A stretch of 64,000 nucleotides of DNA from Ralstonia pickettii (GCF_016466415.2 NZ_CP066771.1:3224001-3288000), one strand, 5' to 3'. Counted from the stretch's first letter, positions 1 through 9,404 are shown. Numbers and translations: made by a program. Notes: a model not told the origin generated them from the letters alone.

Positions 1-74
1 GGGCACGATTTCTTGCATCCCGACGCTGTCGACACCGGCGCCGGAAGCTCAAAAGGTTGGGGGAATCTCTCAAG

Positions 75-112
75 GCCCGCGCAGTTAAAAAGCTGCGCGG
101 GCTTTGTTTTTT
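75..112 (+). terminator. Rho-independent terminator
   Basis: A 10-bp perfect GC-rich stem (GCCCGCGCAG / CTGCGCGGGC) closes an A-rich loop and is followed by a T-rich tail. It would end transcription of a gene lying left of the window. It also separates that gene from the response regulator that starts at 241. Confidence 0.85.
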
Positions 113-240
113 CTGGCGCCGCGTGCTGACTTCGCCTGACAAGGCCCCCGGGCGGTGATTCAATGGCGGCTGATGGTGCCGGCACACAGCGCAAACGGGA
201 TGCGCCTCGGCCCGATACCGACAACAACAAGGACTAGCCG

Positions 241-1455
241 ATGGAAGGTTTCGCGCAACTCGCCGTGCTGGTGGTGGATGACCACCCCGTGCAACGGGCT
301 GCCGCCCGGCAACTGCTCCATACGCTGGGCGTGCAGCAGATCCTGACCGCGTGCGACGGCCGCGAGGCGCTCTACCTCCTGCAGCTTTGCCACGTCGATC
401 TGGTGCTGTGCGACATCGACATGCCCGCGATGAACGGTCCCGAACTGATGGAGCAGATGCACTTGCGCGGCGGCCGCATCTTTCCGCGACAGGCTCCCGT
501 GTGGGCGTGGGTCAGTGCGATGGATGCGCCAATCGTCGAGTCGCATGTCAGCCTGGCCGATGCGATCGGGTTGACGCGCACGCGCGGCGTGCAGAAGCCG
601 CTGCGGCCTGCACACGTGCTGCCGCTGCTGGAAGAAGCAGCCGCGCGCGAACGGGACCGGGCGCCTGCCGCAACCGCCGGCTTGCCGCAGTTTTCTGACG
701 ACGAACTTGCCGCGCTTATCCACGAAACGCCCGAGCAGATCGAGGTCGTATTCCAGCCCCAGCACGATCTGGCCAGCAACCAGATCGCCGGCGCCGAGGC
801 GCTCTGCCGCTGGATGCACCCGGTGCATGGGCGCGTGTCGCCCGCTGCGTTCGTGCCGCGCCTGGAAGCGCTGGGGCTGGCGGACGGCCTGTTCTTCCAC
901 GTGTTGGAGCATTGCGTGCGCGTGCAGCACGCGCTGTCCGCGCATGCGTACCCCGTTTCGATTGGCGTGAATGCGTCTGCGCAGACGCTGAGCCGGGCCG
1001 GCACCGTAGACCGCATCGAAGCGATCGTGCGCGGGGCGCGCATTGCGCCGACGGCGATCGCCATCGAACTGACGGAAGACTCGCCCGTGCCTGATGCCGC
1101 GCAGCTCACCATCGCGCTCAACCGCTTGCGCCTGCTGGGCCATCCTCTGGCCATCGACGATTTTGGCGTGGGCATTGCCACGCTCAAGCTGCTGGCCGAT
1201 CTGCCTTTCACCATCCTCAAGATCGATCGCTCGTTTACAGCCGCGGTGGACCAGGCCAGCCAGCGCGGCGTGATCTGCCGCACGATGATCGAGCTGGCGC
1301 GCGCGCTGCATCTCGAGTGCATTGCCGAAGGGGTGGAAACCGAAGCGCAGCGCCAGACGCTGCGCGCTTTGGGCTGTGCGACCGGGCAAGGCTATCTGTG
1401 GGCGGCACCACTGTCCGTGACCGCGTTTCTTGCGCACGTGCAGGCGGCGGCTTAA
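241..1455 (+). CDS. REC-EAL response regulator, probable c-di-GMP phosphodiesterase
   Basis: Protein of 404 residues. An N-terminal receiver domain (about 1-130) has the acidic pair in VDDHP and phospho-acceptor Asp58 in CDIDMP. A C-terminal EAL domain (about 155-400) follows. The residues needed for Mg binding and c-di-GMP hydrolysis are visible: Glu186 in AEAL, Asn244, Glu276, the DDFG pair Asp306-Asp307, Lys327, Glu363 in AEGVE and Gln383. The domain is therefore predicted active. The ATG has an AAGGA ribosome site 7 nt upstream. The architecture and the LuxR-type regulator next door match RocR of the Pseudomonas Roc/Sad system. No cognate kinase is in the window. Cytoplasmic; role in biofilm or fimbria control is inference. 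Confidence 0.88.
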   Translation: MEGFAQLAVLVVDDHPVQRAAARQLLHTLGVQQILTACDGREALYLLQLCHVDLVLCDIDMPAMNGPELMEQMHLRGGRIFPRQAPVWAWVSAMDAPIVESHVSLADAIGLTRTRGVQKPLRPAHVLPLLEEAAARERDRAPAATAGLPQFSDDELAALIHETPEQIEVVFQPQHDLASNQIAGAEALCRWMHPVHGRVSPAAFVPRLEALGLADGLFFHVLEHCVRVQHALSAHAYPVSIGVNASAQTLSRAGTVDRIEAIVRGARIAPTAIAIELTEDSPVPDAAQLTIALNRLRLLGHPLAIDDFGVGIATLKLLADLPFTILKIDRSFTAAVDQASQRGVICRTMIELARALHLECIAEGVETEAQRQTLRALGCATGQGYLWAAPLSVTAFLAHVQAAA

Positions 1456-1697
1456 GGGCGAACGCCACCGCGTCATTCAGTTTTCCTCAACCCAGATAAA
1501 AGCAGCTTCTGCCCCGAAAGGTTACGCGGAGCCAAAGTAAGAAAAGTCTGATCCCGCAGGGCATATCCGGTGAGTAAGGTACCGGCTCCTTTCAGCGGCG
1601 CTCCTGACTTCCATGACGGCTCCGATCTCTTCCACCCTGTTGCTCGCCGCGCCGGCCATGTCCTCCACGGCGACGCGCCTGACCTGACGGCGTGCGC

Positions 1698-2345
1698 ATG
1701 TGCCCTGTCCTCTCGATCGTGCTGGCAGACGATCATCCGGTGATTCTCATGGGGCTGGCGGCGGCCATTGGGCAGTTTCCACAGCAGCAGGTCGTCGCAC
1801 AGGCACACGACGGGCGCGAGCTGATGCAGGTGCTTGCGCACATCGACTGCAACGTCATCGTTACGGACTACAACCTGGGTGGCGAACCTGCCTTCGATGG
1901 CATGCAACTGCTGGCGCGCCTGCGTCAGCAGCATCCCAGGTGCGGCATCGTCGTCTGCACGATGGTCCGCAATCCGGCGCTGTTACGCGCCATGCGGCAG
2001 ATTGGCGTGGCTTGCATCGTCAGCAAGAACGATGACTTTGTTCATGCCGGACACGCCGTCATGGCGGCCGCGCGCGGCGTGCGCTATGACAGCCCGCGCA
2101 TTCTGGAAGAGCTGGGCCTCGGTTCCAACGACCGGAATGGGTTCGAGCGGCTGAGCGCACGTGAGCGGGAAGTGCTTCGCCTGTATGCCGCGGGCACGGC
2201 CGTGTCGGACATCGCACAGATGCTCGGTTCGAGCGTGAAGACCGTCAGCACGCAGAAGGCCGTGGCCTTGCGCAAGCTGGGCCTGGTGCGCGAAATCGAT
2301 CTCTTTCAGTACGCCCGCGCCAGCGGGCTGACAGCGCCCCGCTGA
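1698..2345 (+). CDS. NarL/LuxR-family response regulator (RocA/BvgA-like)
   Basis: About 215 residues. The receiver domain begins SIVLADDHP and carries the phospho-acceptor Asp in VTDYNL. A C-terminal LuxR helix-turn-helix begins at LSAREREVLRLYAAG and contains SSVKTVSTQK, the usual recognition helix. A GTG six bases earlier (1692) is an alternative start; neither has a clear Shine-Dalgarno. It lies 240 bp downstream of the REC-EAL gene, as in RocSAR-like systems, where the two regulators compete for one sensor kinase. The target genes cannot be read from the sequence. Confidence 0.85.
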   Translation: MCPVLSIVLADDHPVILMGLAAAIGQFPQQQVVAQAHDGRELMQVLAHIDCNVIVTDYNLGGEPAFDGMQLLARLRQQHPRCGIVVCTMVRNPALLRAMRQIGVACIVSKNDDFVHAGHAVMAAARGVRYDSPRILEELGLGSNDRNGFERLSAREREVLRLYAAGTAVSDIAQMLGSSVKTVSTQKAVALRKLGLVREIDLFQYARASGLTAPR

Positions 2346-2355
2346 GCGCCGGTCA

Positions 2356-3135
2356 TCAACTTGCCTGGCGATGCCTCGGCACGGCTTGCGCCGGTGCGAT
2401 GGTGGTGCCGGATGCTTGCGCGGGTGCTGCGTCCACACCCATCAGCCAATTGAACAACGGCGTTGCCAGCAACGCACCGACCAGTTGCGCCAGCATGTAG
2501 CCCGGGACATCGCCGGGGCGGATGCCGGAGGGGCCGTCGGTCAGCGCGCAGGCAAGGGCCAACGCGGGGTTGGCCAGCGATGACGACGACGTGAACCAGT
2601 ATCCGGCCGCGATATAGGCGGCCACCACCAGCGGCAATTGCTGTGGCGCATGACGGCCGCATGCCATGCCAACCCCGATCAGTCCGAACGTTGCCAGCGC
2701 TTCGCTCCACCACAGCGCGGGCCCTGTAGCGGCGTGCGTGCCTGCTGCCCACGCCGGCATGCCGAACATGGCATGCGCGGCTGCCACACCCAGCGCGGCG
2801 CCCACGGCCTGTGCAGCCAGATAGGCCAGCGCCTCATGCCCACGCAGACCGCCCCGCAGCAACGCGGAAAGCGTGACCGCCGGGTTCAGGTGCGCCCCCG
2901 ACACTGGCGCGAACACCGTCAGCAGCGCCAGCAAACCGGCGCCGCCGGCCAGCGATTGCGCCAGCAGCGTCCAGGTGGCATCGCCGCCGGAGAGCCGGCT
3001 TGCGTGGATGCCCGTGCCGATCACCACCGCAATCAGCAAGGCCGTACCAAGCCCTTCCGCGACGATGCGGCGAGCCAGGGACGGTGTAGCAGACATGGCC
3101 GAAGCCGCGGTACGAAGGTGGGAAACAGTGGCCAT
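2356..3135 (-). CDS. MIP-family channel (aquaporin/glyceroporin-like)
   Basis: 259 residues with about six hydrophobic segments and both half-helix NPA motifs of the MIP fold: HLNPAVTLSALLRGG after TM2 and SLANPALALACALTD after TM5. The second motif is followed by a D-G-P-S-G-I-R-P stretch resembling bacterial AqpZ/AqpS-type channels. It is an inner-membrane channel for water or small neutral solutes; the selectivity is not resolved. It is convergent with the LuxR-type regulator, with 10 bp between stops. No arsenic genes are adjacent, so an arsenite role is not supported. ATG at 3135 is used; ATG at 3096 is an alternative. Confidence 0.8.
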   Translation of the reverse strand: MATVSHLRTAASAMSATPSLARRIVAEGLGTALLIAVVIGTGIHASRLSGGDATWTLLAQSLAGGAGLLALLTVFAPVSGAHLNPAVTLSALLRGGLRGHEALAYLAAQAVGAALGVAAAHAMFGMPAWAAGTHAATGPALWWSEALATFGLIGVGMACGRHAPQQLPLVVAAYIAAGYWFTSSSSLANPALALACALTDGPSGIRPGDVPGYMLAQLVGALLATPLFNWLMGVDAAPAQASGTTIAPAQAVPRHRQAS

Positions 3136-3269
3136 GCGGGAAGGAGGCGAGCAATGCCAAGCGCATCGCGCGGGAGTGTGGAATCACCGCTGCGGCCGAT
3201 CAATGCACACGGGCGCGCTTGTGTCGCGCGCCCGAGTATCGAATGGTGGAAGTGGTTTGATGGTGCGGC

Positions 3270-4736
3270 TCAGGCCGGACTTGCCGCGCTAGCGGCCGCC
3301 AGTTGCCGCTGCTGTGCCCCGAGCCGCGCAAAGCCCACGGCCGCTGCGCCGAGCGCTGCCAGCATGGCGATGCATCCCGCCATCGTGCCGCGCGCCATGC
3401 CGTTGGCACCGCCGGCAGCGGCAAAGGTGAAATACAGCCCGCCGATACAGGCGACGCCCAGTGCGCCTGCCAACTGCTGCGCGGTAATCAGCAGCCCCGC
3501 CGCTGCGCCGGCCTGCGTACGCGCAACGCCCGTCAGCACCAGGCCGATCAGCGGGACGACGACCAGGCCTTGCCCTGCCCCGTACAGCGCCACGGCAATC
3601 CCGATGCGCATCATGCTCGGCGCGGCGGGGTGCGCCCATTCCGTCCCGAATCCCGCCAGCAGCACCAGCAGCCCCAACGCCATCAGGCCGAGGCCCGCCA
3701 GCAGCGCGCGAACGCCATAGCGCCGCACCAGCGCATTGGCCACCCGCGACGTGATCAGGAAGGTGATGGCCAGCGGCAGGATGGCCACACCCATGCGCAC
3801 GGCTGACAGCTGCCGCCCGTTCTGCAGATACAGCGTCAGCACCAGGAAGAACGCCATCATCCCGATGTAGTGCAGCGCCGACGCCGTCAGGCCCGTCATG
3901 AAGGCGCGATGCTGCAGCAAGGAGGGCGGCAGCAGCGGCGTCCCGCCGGCGCGGTCGACACGGGCCTCGAGCTGCTGGAACGTTGCCATGCCCAGTACGC
4001 CTACGACCAGCAGTGCCAGGGTCCACACCGGCCAGTGCAGCTCGCGGCCGAACAGCAGCGGCAGCAGCACGGCGGCCACGCTGACGGCCATCCACGCCAC
4101 GCCGACGGTATCGAGATGCACCTTTGCCGCGTCGGGGCTTGGGTGCGGGATCCAGCGCCCGCCCAGCAGCGCGGCCGTCAGCCCGACCGGTACGTTGATC
4201 AGGAAGGCCGCGCGCCAGCCCAGCCCGGCGATGTCGGCGCTGGTGAGTGCGCCGCCCACCAGCAACCCGGCCGCCCCGCCGGTACCCATCACCAGGCCGA
4301 AAATCGACAGCGCGCGGTCGCGCTCGGCGCCGGCAAAGAGCGCCTGCACGCTCGCCAGCACCTGCGGCACCATCATCGCGGCGGACAGGCCCTGCGCGAA
4401 ACGCCATGCGATCAGCGCCGCCGCGCTGCCCGCCAGCCCACAACCGGCCGAGGTGGCGGTAAAAGCGACGAGACCGAGCAGGAACACGCGCCTGCGCCCG
4501 AACAGATCGCCCAGACGGCCGCCAGTGATGAGCAGAATCGCGTAGCCAAGCTGGTACACCGCCAGCACGGCCTCGAGTTGTGCGGGTGTGGCATGCAGGC
4601 TCGTGCGGATACTCGGGATCGCCACATTGGCAATGAACGCATCGACGATGAACATGAATTGCGCCGTCACCATCACTCCAAAGGCGAGCCAGCGGCGGGG
4701 TTCCGATACGGAGGAAGCAGAAGAAGGGTGAGTCAC
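3270..4736 (-). CDS. MFS drug-efflux transporter, DHA2 (14-TM) type
   Basis: 488 residues. The N terminus MVTAQFMFIVDAFIANVAIP is typical of EmrB/QacA-like proton antiporters, where an acidic residue in TM1 is part of the mechanism. Motif A appears as GGRLGDLFGRRRVF between TM2 and TM3. The start is GTG at 4736, supported by CGGAG about 7 nt upstream. The gene is transcribed divergently from an XRE regulator, with a repeated operator-like sequence between them, so it is probably repressed by that neighbour and induced by a toxic compound. The substrate is unknown. Confidence 0.85.
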   Translation of the reverse strand: MTHPSSASSVSEPRRWLAFGVMVTAQFMFIVDAFIANVAIPSIRTSLHATPAQLEAVLAVYQLGYAILLITGGRLGDLFGRRRVFLLGLVAFTATSAGCGLAGSAAALIAWRFAQGLSAAMMVPQVLASVQALFAGAERDRALSIFGLVMGTGGAAGLLVGGALTSADIAGLGWRAAFLINVPVGLTAALLGGRWIPHPSPDAAKVHLDTVGVAWMAVSVAAVLLPLLFGRELHWPVWTLALLVVGVLGMATFQQLEARVDRAGGTPLLPPSLLQHRAFMTGLTASALHYIGMMAFFLVLTLYLQNGRQLSAVRMGVAILPLAITFLITSRVANALVRRYGVRALLAGLGLMALGLLVLLAGFGTEWAHPAAPSMMRIGIAVALYGAGQGLVVVPLIGLVLTGVARTQAGAAAGLLITAQQLAGALGVACIGGLYFTFAAAGGANGMARGTMAGCIAMLAALGAAAVGFARLGAQQRQLAAASAASPA

Positions 4737-4796
4737 GATCGGCTCCGGAAAGTGGGATGAACGCAGCGTAGGTGCGCGAGCCGATTCGATGCAGAG

Positions 4797-4816
4797 CTAG
4801 GATTAACCTAGGATTA
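4797..4816. promoter_or_regulatory. Direct-repeat operator candidate (CTAGGATTA x2)
   Basis: CTAGGATTA occurs twice (4797-4805 and 4808-4816) with an 11-bp period, so both copies face the same side of the helix. They sit in the short divergent region between the MFS gene and the XRE regulator. This is the layout expected for a binding site of the adjacent regulator. The assignment is inference. Confidence 0.5.
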
Positions 4817-4860
4817 GCTTGTCCCTCCCACCCGCACATGCCAGCGTGTGTAATACCGCC

Positions 4861-5706
4861 ATGGACGATTTCACCGCCGACCTTGCGCCCTTACCCGCCG
4901 CGCCCCGCAACGAGCTGGGCGAGTTCCTGCGCAGCCGCCGCAGCCATCTGCGCCCGCAGGACGTGGGGCTGCCCGAGGGCAGCGGGCGCCGCCGCACCGC
5001 GGGCCTGCGCCGCGAAGAAGTCGCGCAACTCGCCAACATCAGCATCGACTGGTATGTGCGTATCGAGCAGGGGCGCGACGTGCGGCCTTCCGTGGCGACC
5101 ATCGAGGCGATCGGGCGGGCGCTGAAGCTGTCTTCGGACGAGCGCGCGCACATGCGGGGCCTGGCGCGTGCCGAATCCGTTTTGACGGGCGCCGGCGCGG
5201 GAGCGGCCGGGCGTTCCACGGCCGAGGCGGTGCCGGATGTCTTGCGGCGCGCCGTCGCCGGCATGGCGCTGCCCGCCCACGTGCGCAGCTACCGCACCGA
5301 ACTGCTGTGCTGGAACGAGGCGACCTCGCAGCTCTTCATGGATTTCGGCACGATGCCGCCGGAAGACCGCAACTCGCTGGTCTACATGTTTCTGTACGCC
5401 AACGCGCGCGAGCGTTTTGTCGAGTGGGAAAACGAGGCGCGCAGGATGCTGGCGAAGTTTCGCGCGGTGTACGACCCGCATGCAGATGACCCGGTGCTCG
5501 TGGCGCTGGTCGACCGGCTGCGCACCTGCAGCCGCGAGTTCGATACCTGGTGGCGCCAGCACGAAGTGCGCGCCCAGCGTGCAGAACATAAGCTGATCCG
5601 CACGCCCGGCGGCCAGGTCGTCCGCTACGACTACATCGGCCTGCCGGTAATGGAAGACCCGCGCCTGCGCATGGTGCTGTACGTGCCCGTCGAGGACGGG
5701 GCCTGA
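4861..5706 (+). CDS. XRE-family regulator with MmyB-like ligand domain
   Basis: 281 residues from ATG 4861; a TTG at 4819 would add 14. The N-terminal region has the family hallmark FLRSRRSHLRPQDVGLP, then RRTAGLRREEVAQLANIS and the recognition segment WYVRIEQGRD. The C-terminal half (about 110-280) is the aromatic-rich MmyB/MltR-type ligand-binding region. Such proteins usually repress a neighbouring oxidoreductase or efflux gene. The divergent DHA2 transporter is the obvious target. The stop lies 4 bp from the end of the convergent hydrolase gene. Confidence 0.85.
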   Translation: MDDFTADLAPLPAAPRNELGEFLRSRRSHLRPQDVGLPEGSGRRRTAGLRREEVAQLANISIDWYVRIEQGRDVRPSVATIEAIGRALKLSSDERAHMRGLARAESVLTGAGAGAAGRSTAEAVPDVLRRAVAGMALPAHVRSYRTELLCWNEATSQLFMDFGTMPPEDRNSLVYMFLYANARERFVEWENEARRMLAKFRAVYDPHADDPVLVALVDRLRTCSREFDTWWRQHEVRAQRAEHKLIRTPGGQVVRYDYIGLPVMEDPRLRMVLYVPVEDGA

Positions 5707-5710
5707 ACGC

Positions 5711-6310
5711 TCAGGCCGTCAAGGCCGAGAGGATGGTGCTGGTATCGCGCACGCGGCCCAGTCGCGGGAATACGTTCTCCACCGACGACCGATGCATCGC
5801 CGCATCGTTCGAACTCATCGCATCTTCGGCCAGCACCAGCGCGTAGCCGTGCTCCCACGCGGCGCGCGCGGTCGATTCCACGCCCACATGCGTCGAGATA
5901 CCGCCCAGCACGATCGTGGTGATGCCGCGACGGCGCAGTTGCAGATCCAGCTCGGTGCCGTAGAACGCGCCCCACTGGCGCTTGGTGATCTGGATGTCAG
6001 TGGGTGCGACTTCCAGCTCGGCGGGCTGTTCCCACCATTGCGGCGGCAGACCGCCCGGCTGTGTAGGCGCGGGCCGGTCGACGGGCTGGCGCGGCGCATC
6101 GGCGTAGTCCGGCGCCCACCCCACGCGCACCAGCACCACGGGCGCAGCCAGCTCGCGAAAGCGCTTGGCGAGCCTGGCGGACGCACTCAATACCTGCTCG
6201 GCCGAGTGCGGCCCCTGGGCAAACGGCAGGATGCCGCGTTGCAGGTCGATCAACACCAGCGCGCTGGTTTTCGCAGACAAGGCAGACAGGGTTTGCAGCG
6301 GTTCAGGCAT
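5711..6310 (-). CDS. Isochorismatase-family hydrolase
   Basis: 199 residues. ATG 6310 is chosen because GGAG lies about 9 nt upstream and the alignable fold starts just after ([10 protein letters not shown]). Asp in IDLQRG and Lys in [13 protein letters not shown] fit two positions of the Asp-Lys-Cys triad. The third position reads [13 protein letters not shown], with Gly where nicotinamidases have Cys. True isochorismatases also lack this Cys, so vinyl-ether hydrolysis or a non-catalytic role is more likely than amidase activity. It follows the thioesterase gene by 22 bp on the same strand, a probable two-gene operon. Confidence 0.8.
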   Translation of the reverse strand: MPEPLQTLSALSAKTSALVLIDLQRGILPFAQGPHSAEQVLSASARLAKRFRELAAPVVLVRVGWAPDYADAPRQPVDRPAPTQPGGLPPQWWEQPAELEVAPTDIQITKRQWGAFYGTELDLQLRRRGITTIVLGGISTHVGVESTARAAWEHGYALVLAEDAMSSNDAAMHRSSVENVFPRLGRVRDTSTILSALTA

Positions 6311-6332
6311 CAGATGCTCCAGGTGAATGGGG

Positions 6333-6767
6333 TTACGGGCGGCGGATGACACACGTTGCCGTGGCATGCGCGAGCAATGTGCCGTCCTGCGTCTTGAGCG
6401 TGCCCTCCGACACGCCGATCGTGCGCGAGAGATGCAGCACGCGCCCAACGGCCACCAGCGGCGTATCCACCGGCACGGCCTTTACCATCTTCACGTTCAG
6501 GTCAACCGTGCCGTAGCCGACGCCGGCTTCCAGCATCGAATGCACGGCGCAGCCGGTCACGGAGTCGAGCACCGTCGCCGCAAAGCCACCGTGCACACCG
6601 CCCAGCGGATTGAGGTGGCGCTTGTCGGCCTGGGCACCGAAGTGCACGGTGCCTGCTTCGATGACATCCATCGTCATCGGGATGGTTTCGCTGATGGACG
6701 CGCGCGGGAGATCACCGTGCGACATGGCCTGCAGCAGTTGCAGGCCGGTCATTTGGGACGGATGCAT
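6333..6767 (-). CDS. PaaI-type hotdog thioesterase
   Basis: 144 residues from ATG 6767. The hotdog core contains [20 protein letters not shown], the PaaI-family signature with its conserved Asn, His-Gly-Gly and Asp. Members hydrolyse aryl- or acyl-CoA thioesters in the cytoplasm. It is the first gene of the pair with the isochorismatase-like hydrolase. No phenylacetate genes are nearby, so the physiological substrate is open. Earlier in-frame starts exist, but the extra residues are not family-like. Confidence 0.82.
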   Translation of the reverse strand: MHPSQMTGLQLLQAMSHGDLPRASISETIPMTMDVIEAGTVHFGAQADKRHLNPLGGVHGGFAATVLDSVTGCAVHSMLEAGVGYGTVDLNVKMVKAVPVDTPLVAVGRVLHLSRTIGVSEGTLKTQDGTLLAHATATCVIRRP

Positions 6768-7061
6768 GGGCGGGGTCTGGTGGAGGTGAGATGAGACGAG
6801 GTGACTCAAGACTCTACCGCGAGGCCGATTGCCGGGGCTGCAATGCATTGCATTGGGCGACGCAACAACCGCGCGTCTGCGCATGCCCCAATACGGGTAG
6901 ACCCTAGCGTTGCGCGCACGCCGACGCGAAAGGCTCCAGAAAGGTGCCCCCTTCTACGCTCGCCCAGCGATTGCATCGGCGGCCTGACCCACTGCCGTTG
7001 CGCGTTTCCCGAAGCCGGCATCACGACCGGACACCATCACCCACAAAGGAAGGAGACTTCA

Positions 7062-8189
7062 ATGTCCCGCATCAAGTTTGCCCTTGCGGCAACTGCAGCT
7101 GCCGCGGCCACGCTGGCCGCCAGCGCCGCCCATGCCCAGTCAAACGTGACGCTTTACGGCCTGATCGACACCACCATCAGCACCGTCAACAACACCAACG
7201 CCGCGGGCGCACGCACCACCGGTTTCCAGGTGCCTTGGTTCTCGGGCAGCCGCTGGGGCCTGACCGGCAAGGAAAACCTGGGCGGCGGTACGTCGGCCAT
7301 CTTCAAGCTGGAATCGGAATTCGAAACGCCGACCGGCAACATGGACACCCCGGGCGTGTTGTTCAACCGCGACGCCTGGGTGGGTCTGTCGAGCGAATCG
7401 CTGGGCAAGCTGACCTTCGGCCGCCAGAACGCGATTGCGCGTGACATCTCTGGCATCTACGGCGACCCGTACGGCAGCGCTAGCGTCACGCTGGATGAAG
7501 GCGGCTACACCAACGTCAACAACTTCAAGCAACTGATCTTCTACGCAGGCAGCGCAACGGGCACACGTCTGAACAACGGCGTAGTGTGGAAGAAGCTGTG
7601 GGATGGCCGCTTCTTTACCGGCTTGGCCTATCAGTTTGGCGAAGTGCCGGGCCAGTTCACGCAAGGCACCACCGAATCGTTGGCGCTGGGCTACAACGGC
7701 GACAACTTCCACCTCGCAGGCTTCGCGCAACAAGCGAAGGTCAACGGCTTCATGGACCGCTCGTACTCGGTGGGCGGCAACGTGATCTTCGGCATGTTCC
7801 GCGTGAACGCCGGCTACTTCCACTACACCGGCGAGCAACCGGCCGCACTGGGCAACCGCAAGGACGACGCCTACACCGTGTCGCTGAAGATCGCTCCGCA
7901 AGGCGCCTTCGACTACGAAATCGGCTACCAGATCATGAAGGCCGGCAACGCCGCGTTCAGCGCCGATGGCAACACGCTCAACGCTTATGCCAACGTCGCG
8001 GGTGCCACGGCAGCGGGCAGCGGCCGCAAGAACACGCTGTACGGTTCGGTGTTCTACCACGTGTCCAAGCGCACGGAGTTCTACGTCGCGGCTGACTACA
8101 TGAAGCTGAAAGATCAGTACATCGTGGGCGGCACCAACGGCCACAACAGCCAGACGGAGTTCGCCGTCGGTATGCGCACGCGCTTCTAA
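7062..8189 (+). CDS. Gram-negative porin (Burkholderiales type)
   Basis: 375 residues with a signal peptide ending near AHAQ, then SNVTLYGLIDTTIS, the invariant first strand of neisserial/burkholderial porins. Other marks are SRWGLTGKENLGGG, the loop-3 region, and a C-terminal Phe in GMRTRF required for BAM-dependent insertion. It forms a trimeric 16-strand outer-membrane channel. A strong AAGGAAGGAG ribosome site precedes the ATG. It is monocistronic, with about 290 bp of upstream regulatory DNA and a convergent neighbour. Confidence 0.93.
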   Translation: MSRIKFALAATAAAAATLAASAAHAQSNVTLYGLIDTTISTVNNTNAAGARTTGFQVPWFSGSRWGLTGKENLGGGTSAIFKLESEFETPTGNMDTPGVLFNRDAWVGLSSESLGKLTFGRQNAIARDISGIYGDPYGSASVTLDEGGYTNVNNFKQLIFYAGSATGTRLNNGVVWKKLWDGRFFTGLAYQFGEVPGQFTQGTTESLALGYNGDNFHLAGFAQQAKVNGFMDRSYSVGGNVIFGMFRVNAGYFHYTGEQPAALGNRKDDAYTVSLKIAPQGAFDYEIGYQIMKAGNAAFSADGNTLNAYANVAGATAAGSGRKNTLYGSVFYHVSKRTEFYVAADYMKLKDQYIVGGTNGHNSQTEFAVGMRTRF

Positions 8190-8207
8190 GCGCCTGTTTG
8201 GCTTGAG

Positions 8208-9257
8208 CTAGCGGCGCTCGCGCACCTGATCGACAAACCTGTTGGTGTAGGTGCGCGAGAGGTCGATGTGCTTGTCGCGCGCGTTGGCATTGCTGGCGGC
8301 AAGGACGCGCAGGACGGTGGGTGGGCCGTCGTCCGGCATGCGTCCGTCGGTGCTGAAGGTGGGCAACGCGGCGGCAAGCGCTCTTGTGTACAGCTCGGGA
8401 TGATCGCGCCGGAATTCAGGCGGCATGCGGGCGGCGATGTCTTCTGCACCATGCGTGTGCAGGTAATGCAGGGTACGCACGAATGCGCGGGCCAGTTTGG
8501 CAGCGATGTCCGGATGCGCTTCCAGCCATGCGGTCTGCAGGTACAGGCACGCGGCCGGGTACGAACCGCCGAGCGCCGCTCGTGTGCTCTCGAGCGTACG
8601 CAAGTCGAGCAGCACGCGCGCTTCGCCGCCGTGCAAGAGGCGCGAGACCGTCGGGTCGGTGGTCATGCCGGCATCGATGCGGCCGTTGCGCAGCGCAGTG
8701 ACGAAACTGCGTTCCGCGCCAACCGGCAGCATGGTGTAGTCGCCGGCCGAGAGCCCCTGCTGCACCATCAGGTAGCGCGTGAGAAAGCTCGTGGATGCGC
8801 CCAGCCCCGTCACGCCCAGCGTGCGGCCGCGCAAGTCACGCATCGACTGCACCGTCGCCGGCAAGCGTGTCGACACGACTTCCGCTTCGCCCGGCACCTG
8901 GCTGAATACGACAATGGCGCGCACTTCCTTGCCCTTGGCCTGGAGGTCGATGGTGTGGTCATAGAAGCCGACCACGCCTTGCGCAAAGCCGGTGAGCAGT
9001 TCGCTTTCCGCATCAACGCCGGCGGGCTGCGAGAGCAGTTCCACATCGAGCCCTTCGTCGCGGAAATAGCCCAGACGTTGCGCCAGCGTGGCCGGCAGGT
9101 AGATCATCTTGGCGGTGCCGCTGACCATGAGCGTCAAGCGCGTCGGGTCTTGTGCGAGGGCATGCGAAGTTGCCACTGCCAGAAGGGCAGCGAGCCACGG
9201 CGTGATCCAGCCCCGGACCCCGCGTGCGCGGGCGGTCCTGCAGGTAAAAACACCCAT
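8208..9257 (-). CDS. NMT1/SsuA-like ABC substrate-binding protein (orphan)
   Basis: 349 residues with a Sec signal peptide (cleavage near SHALAQD). The mature protein shows features of the NMT1/TauA/SsuA solute-binding class: KMIYLPATLAQRLGYFRDEGLDVELL, then GVVGFYDHTIDLQAKGKEVR and a central GRTLGVTGLGASTSFL. Such periplasmic proteins deliver sulfonates, nitrate, pyrimidines or aromatic acids to an ABC transporter. No permease or ATPase is adjacent. It is divergent from a TctDE-like two-component system, which could sense the same ligand (inference). Confidence 0.8.
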   Translation of the reverse strand: MGVFTCRTARARGVRGWITPWLAALLAVATSHALAQDPTRLTLMVSGTAKMIYLPATLAQRLGYFRDEGLDVELLSQPAGVDAESELLTGFAQGVVGFYDHTIDLQAKGKEVRAIVVFSQVPGEAEVVSTRLPATVQSMRDLRGRTLGVTGLGASTSFLTRYLMVQQGLSAGDYTMLPVGAERSFVTALRNGRIDAGMTTDPTVSRLLHGGEARVLLDLRTLESTRAALGGSYPAACLYLQTAWLEAHPDIAAKLARAFVRTLHYLHTHGAEDIAARMPPEFRRDHPELYTRALAAALPTFSTDGRMPDDGPPTVLRVLAASNANARDKHIDLSRTYTNRFVDQVRERR

Positions 9258-9404
9258 TGAGTTGTCTCCGGCTCTTTTGTAGATATCGGTATCGCGCGGT
9301 CCGGGTCTGGCGAGTGATGCCTCCGGCGCGCGTAGGCAGCCGCCACCATTCTAGGAAGCGGCAACCCACAAATCGCTTTCATTTTTCGGACGCGCTGTTT
9401 TCGC

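Noticed and set aside
160-1476. Long open frame (438 codons) opposite the REC-EAL gene
   Set aside because: It is antisense to a gene with complete receiver and EAL motifs and gives an Arg/His-rich translation without family features, as expected for a GC-rich shadow frame.
2356-3135. Arsenite channel AqpS
   Set aside because: No ars genes are adjacent and the selectivity-filter residues cannot be assigned reliably by eye.
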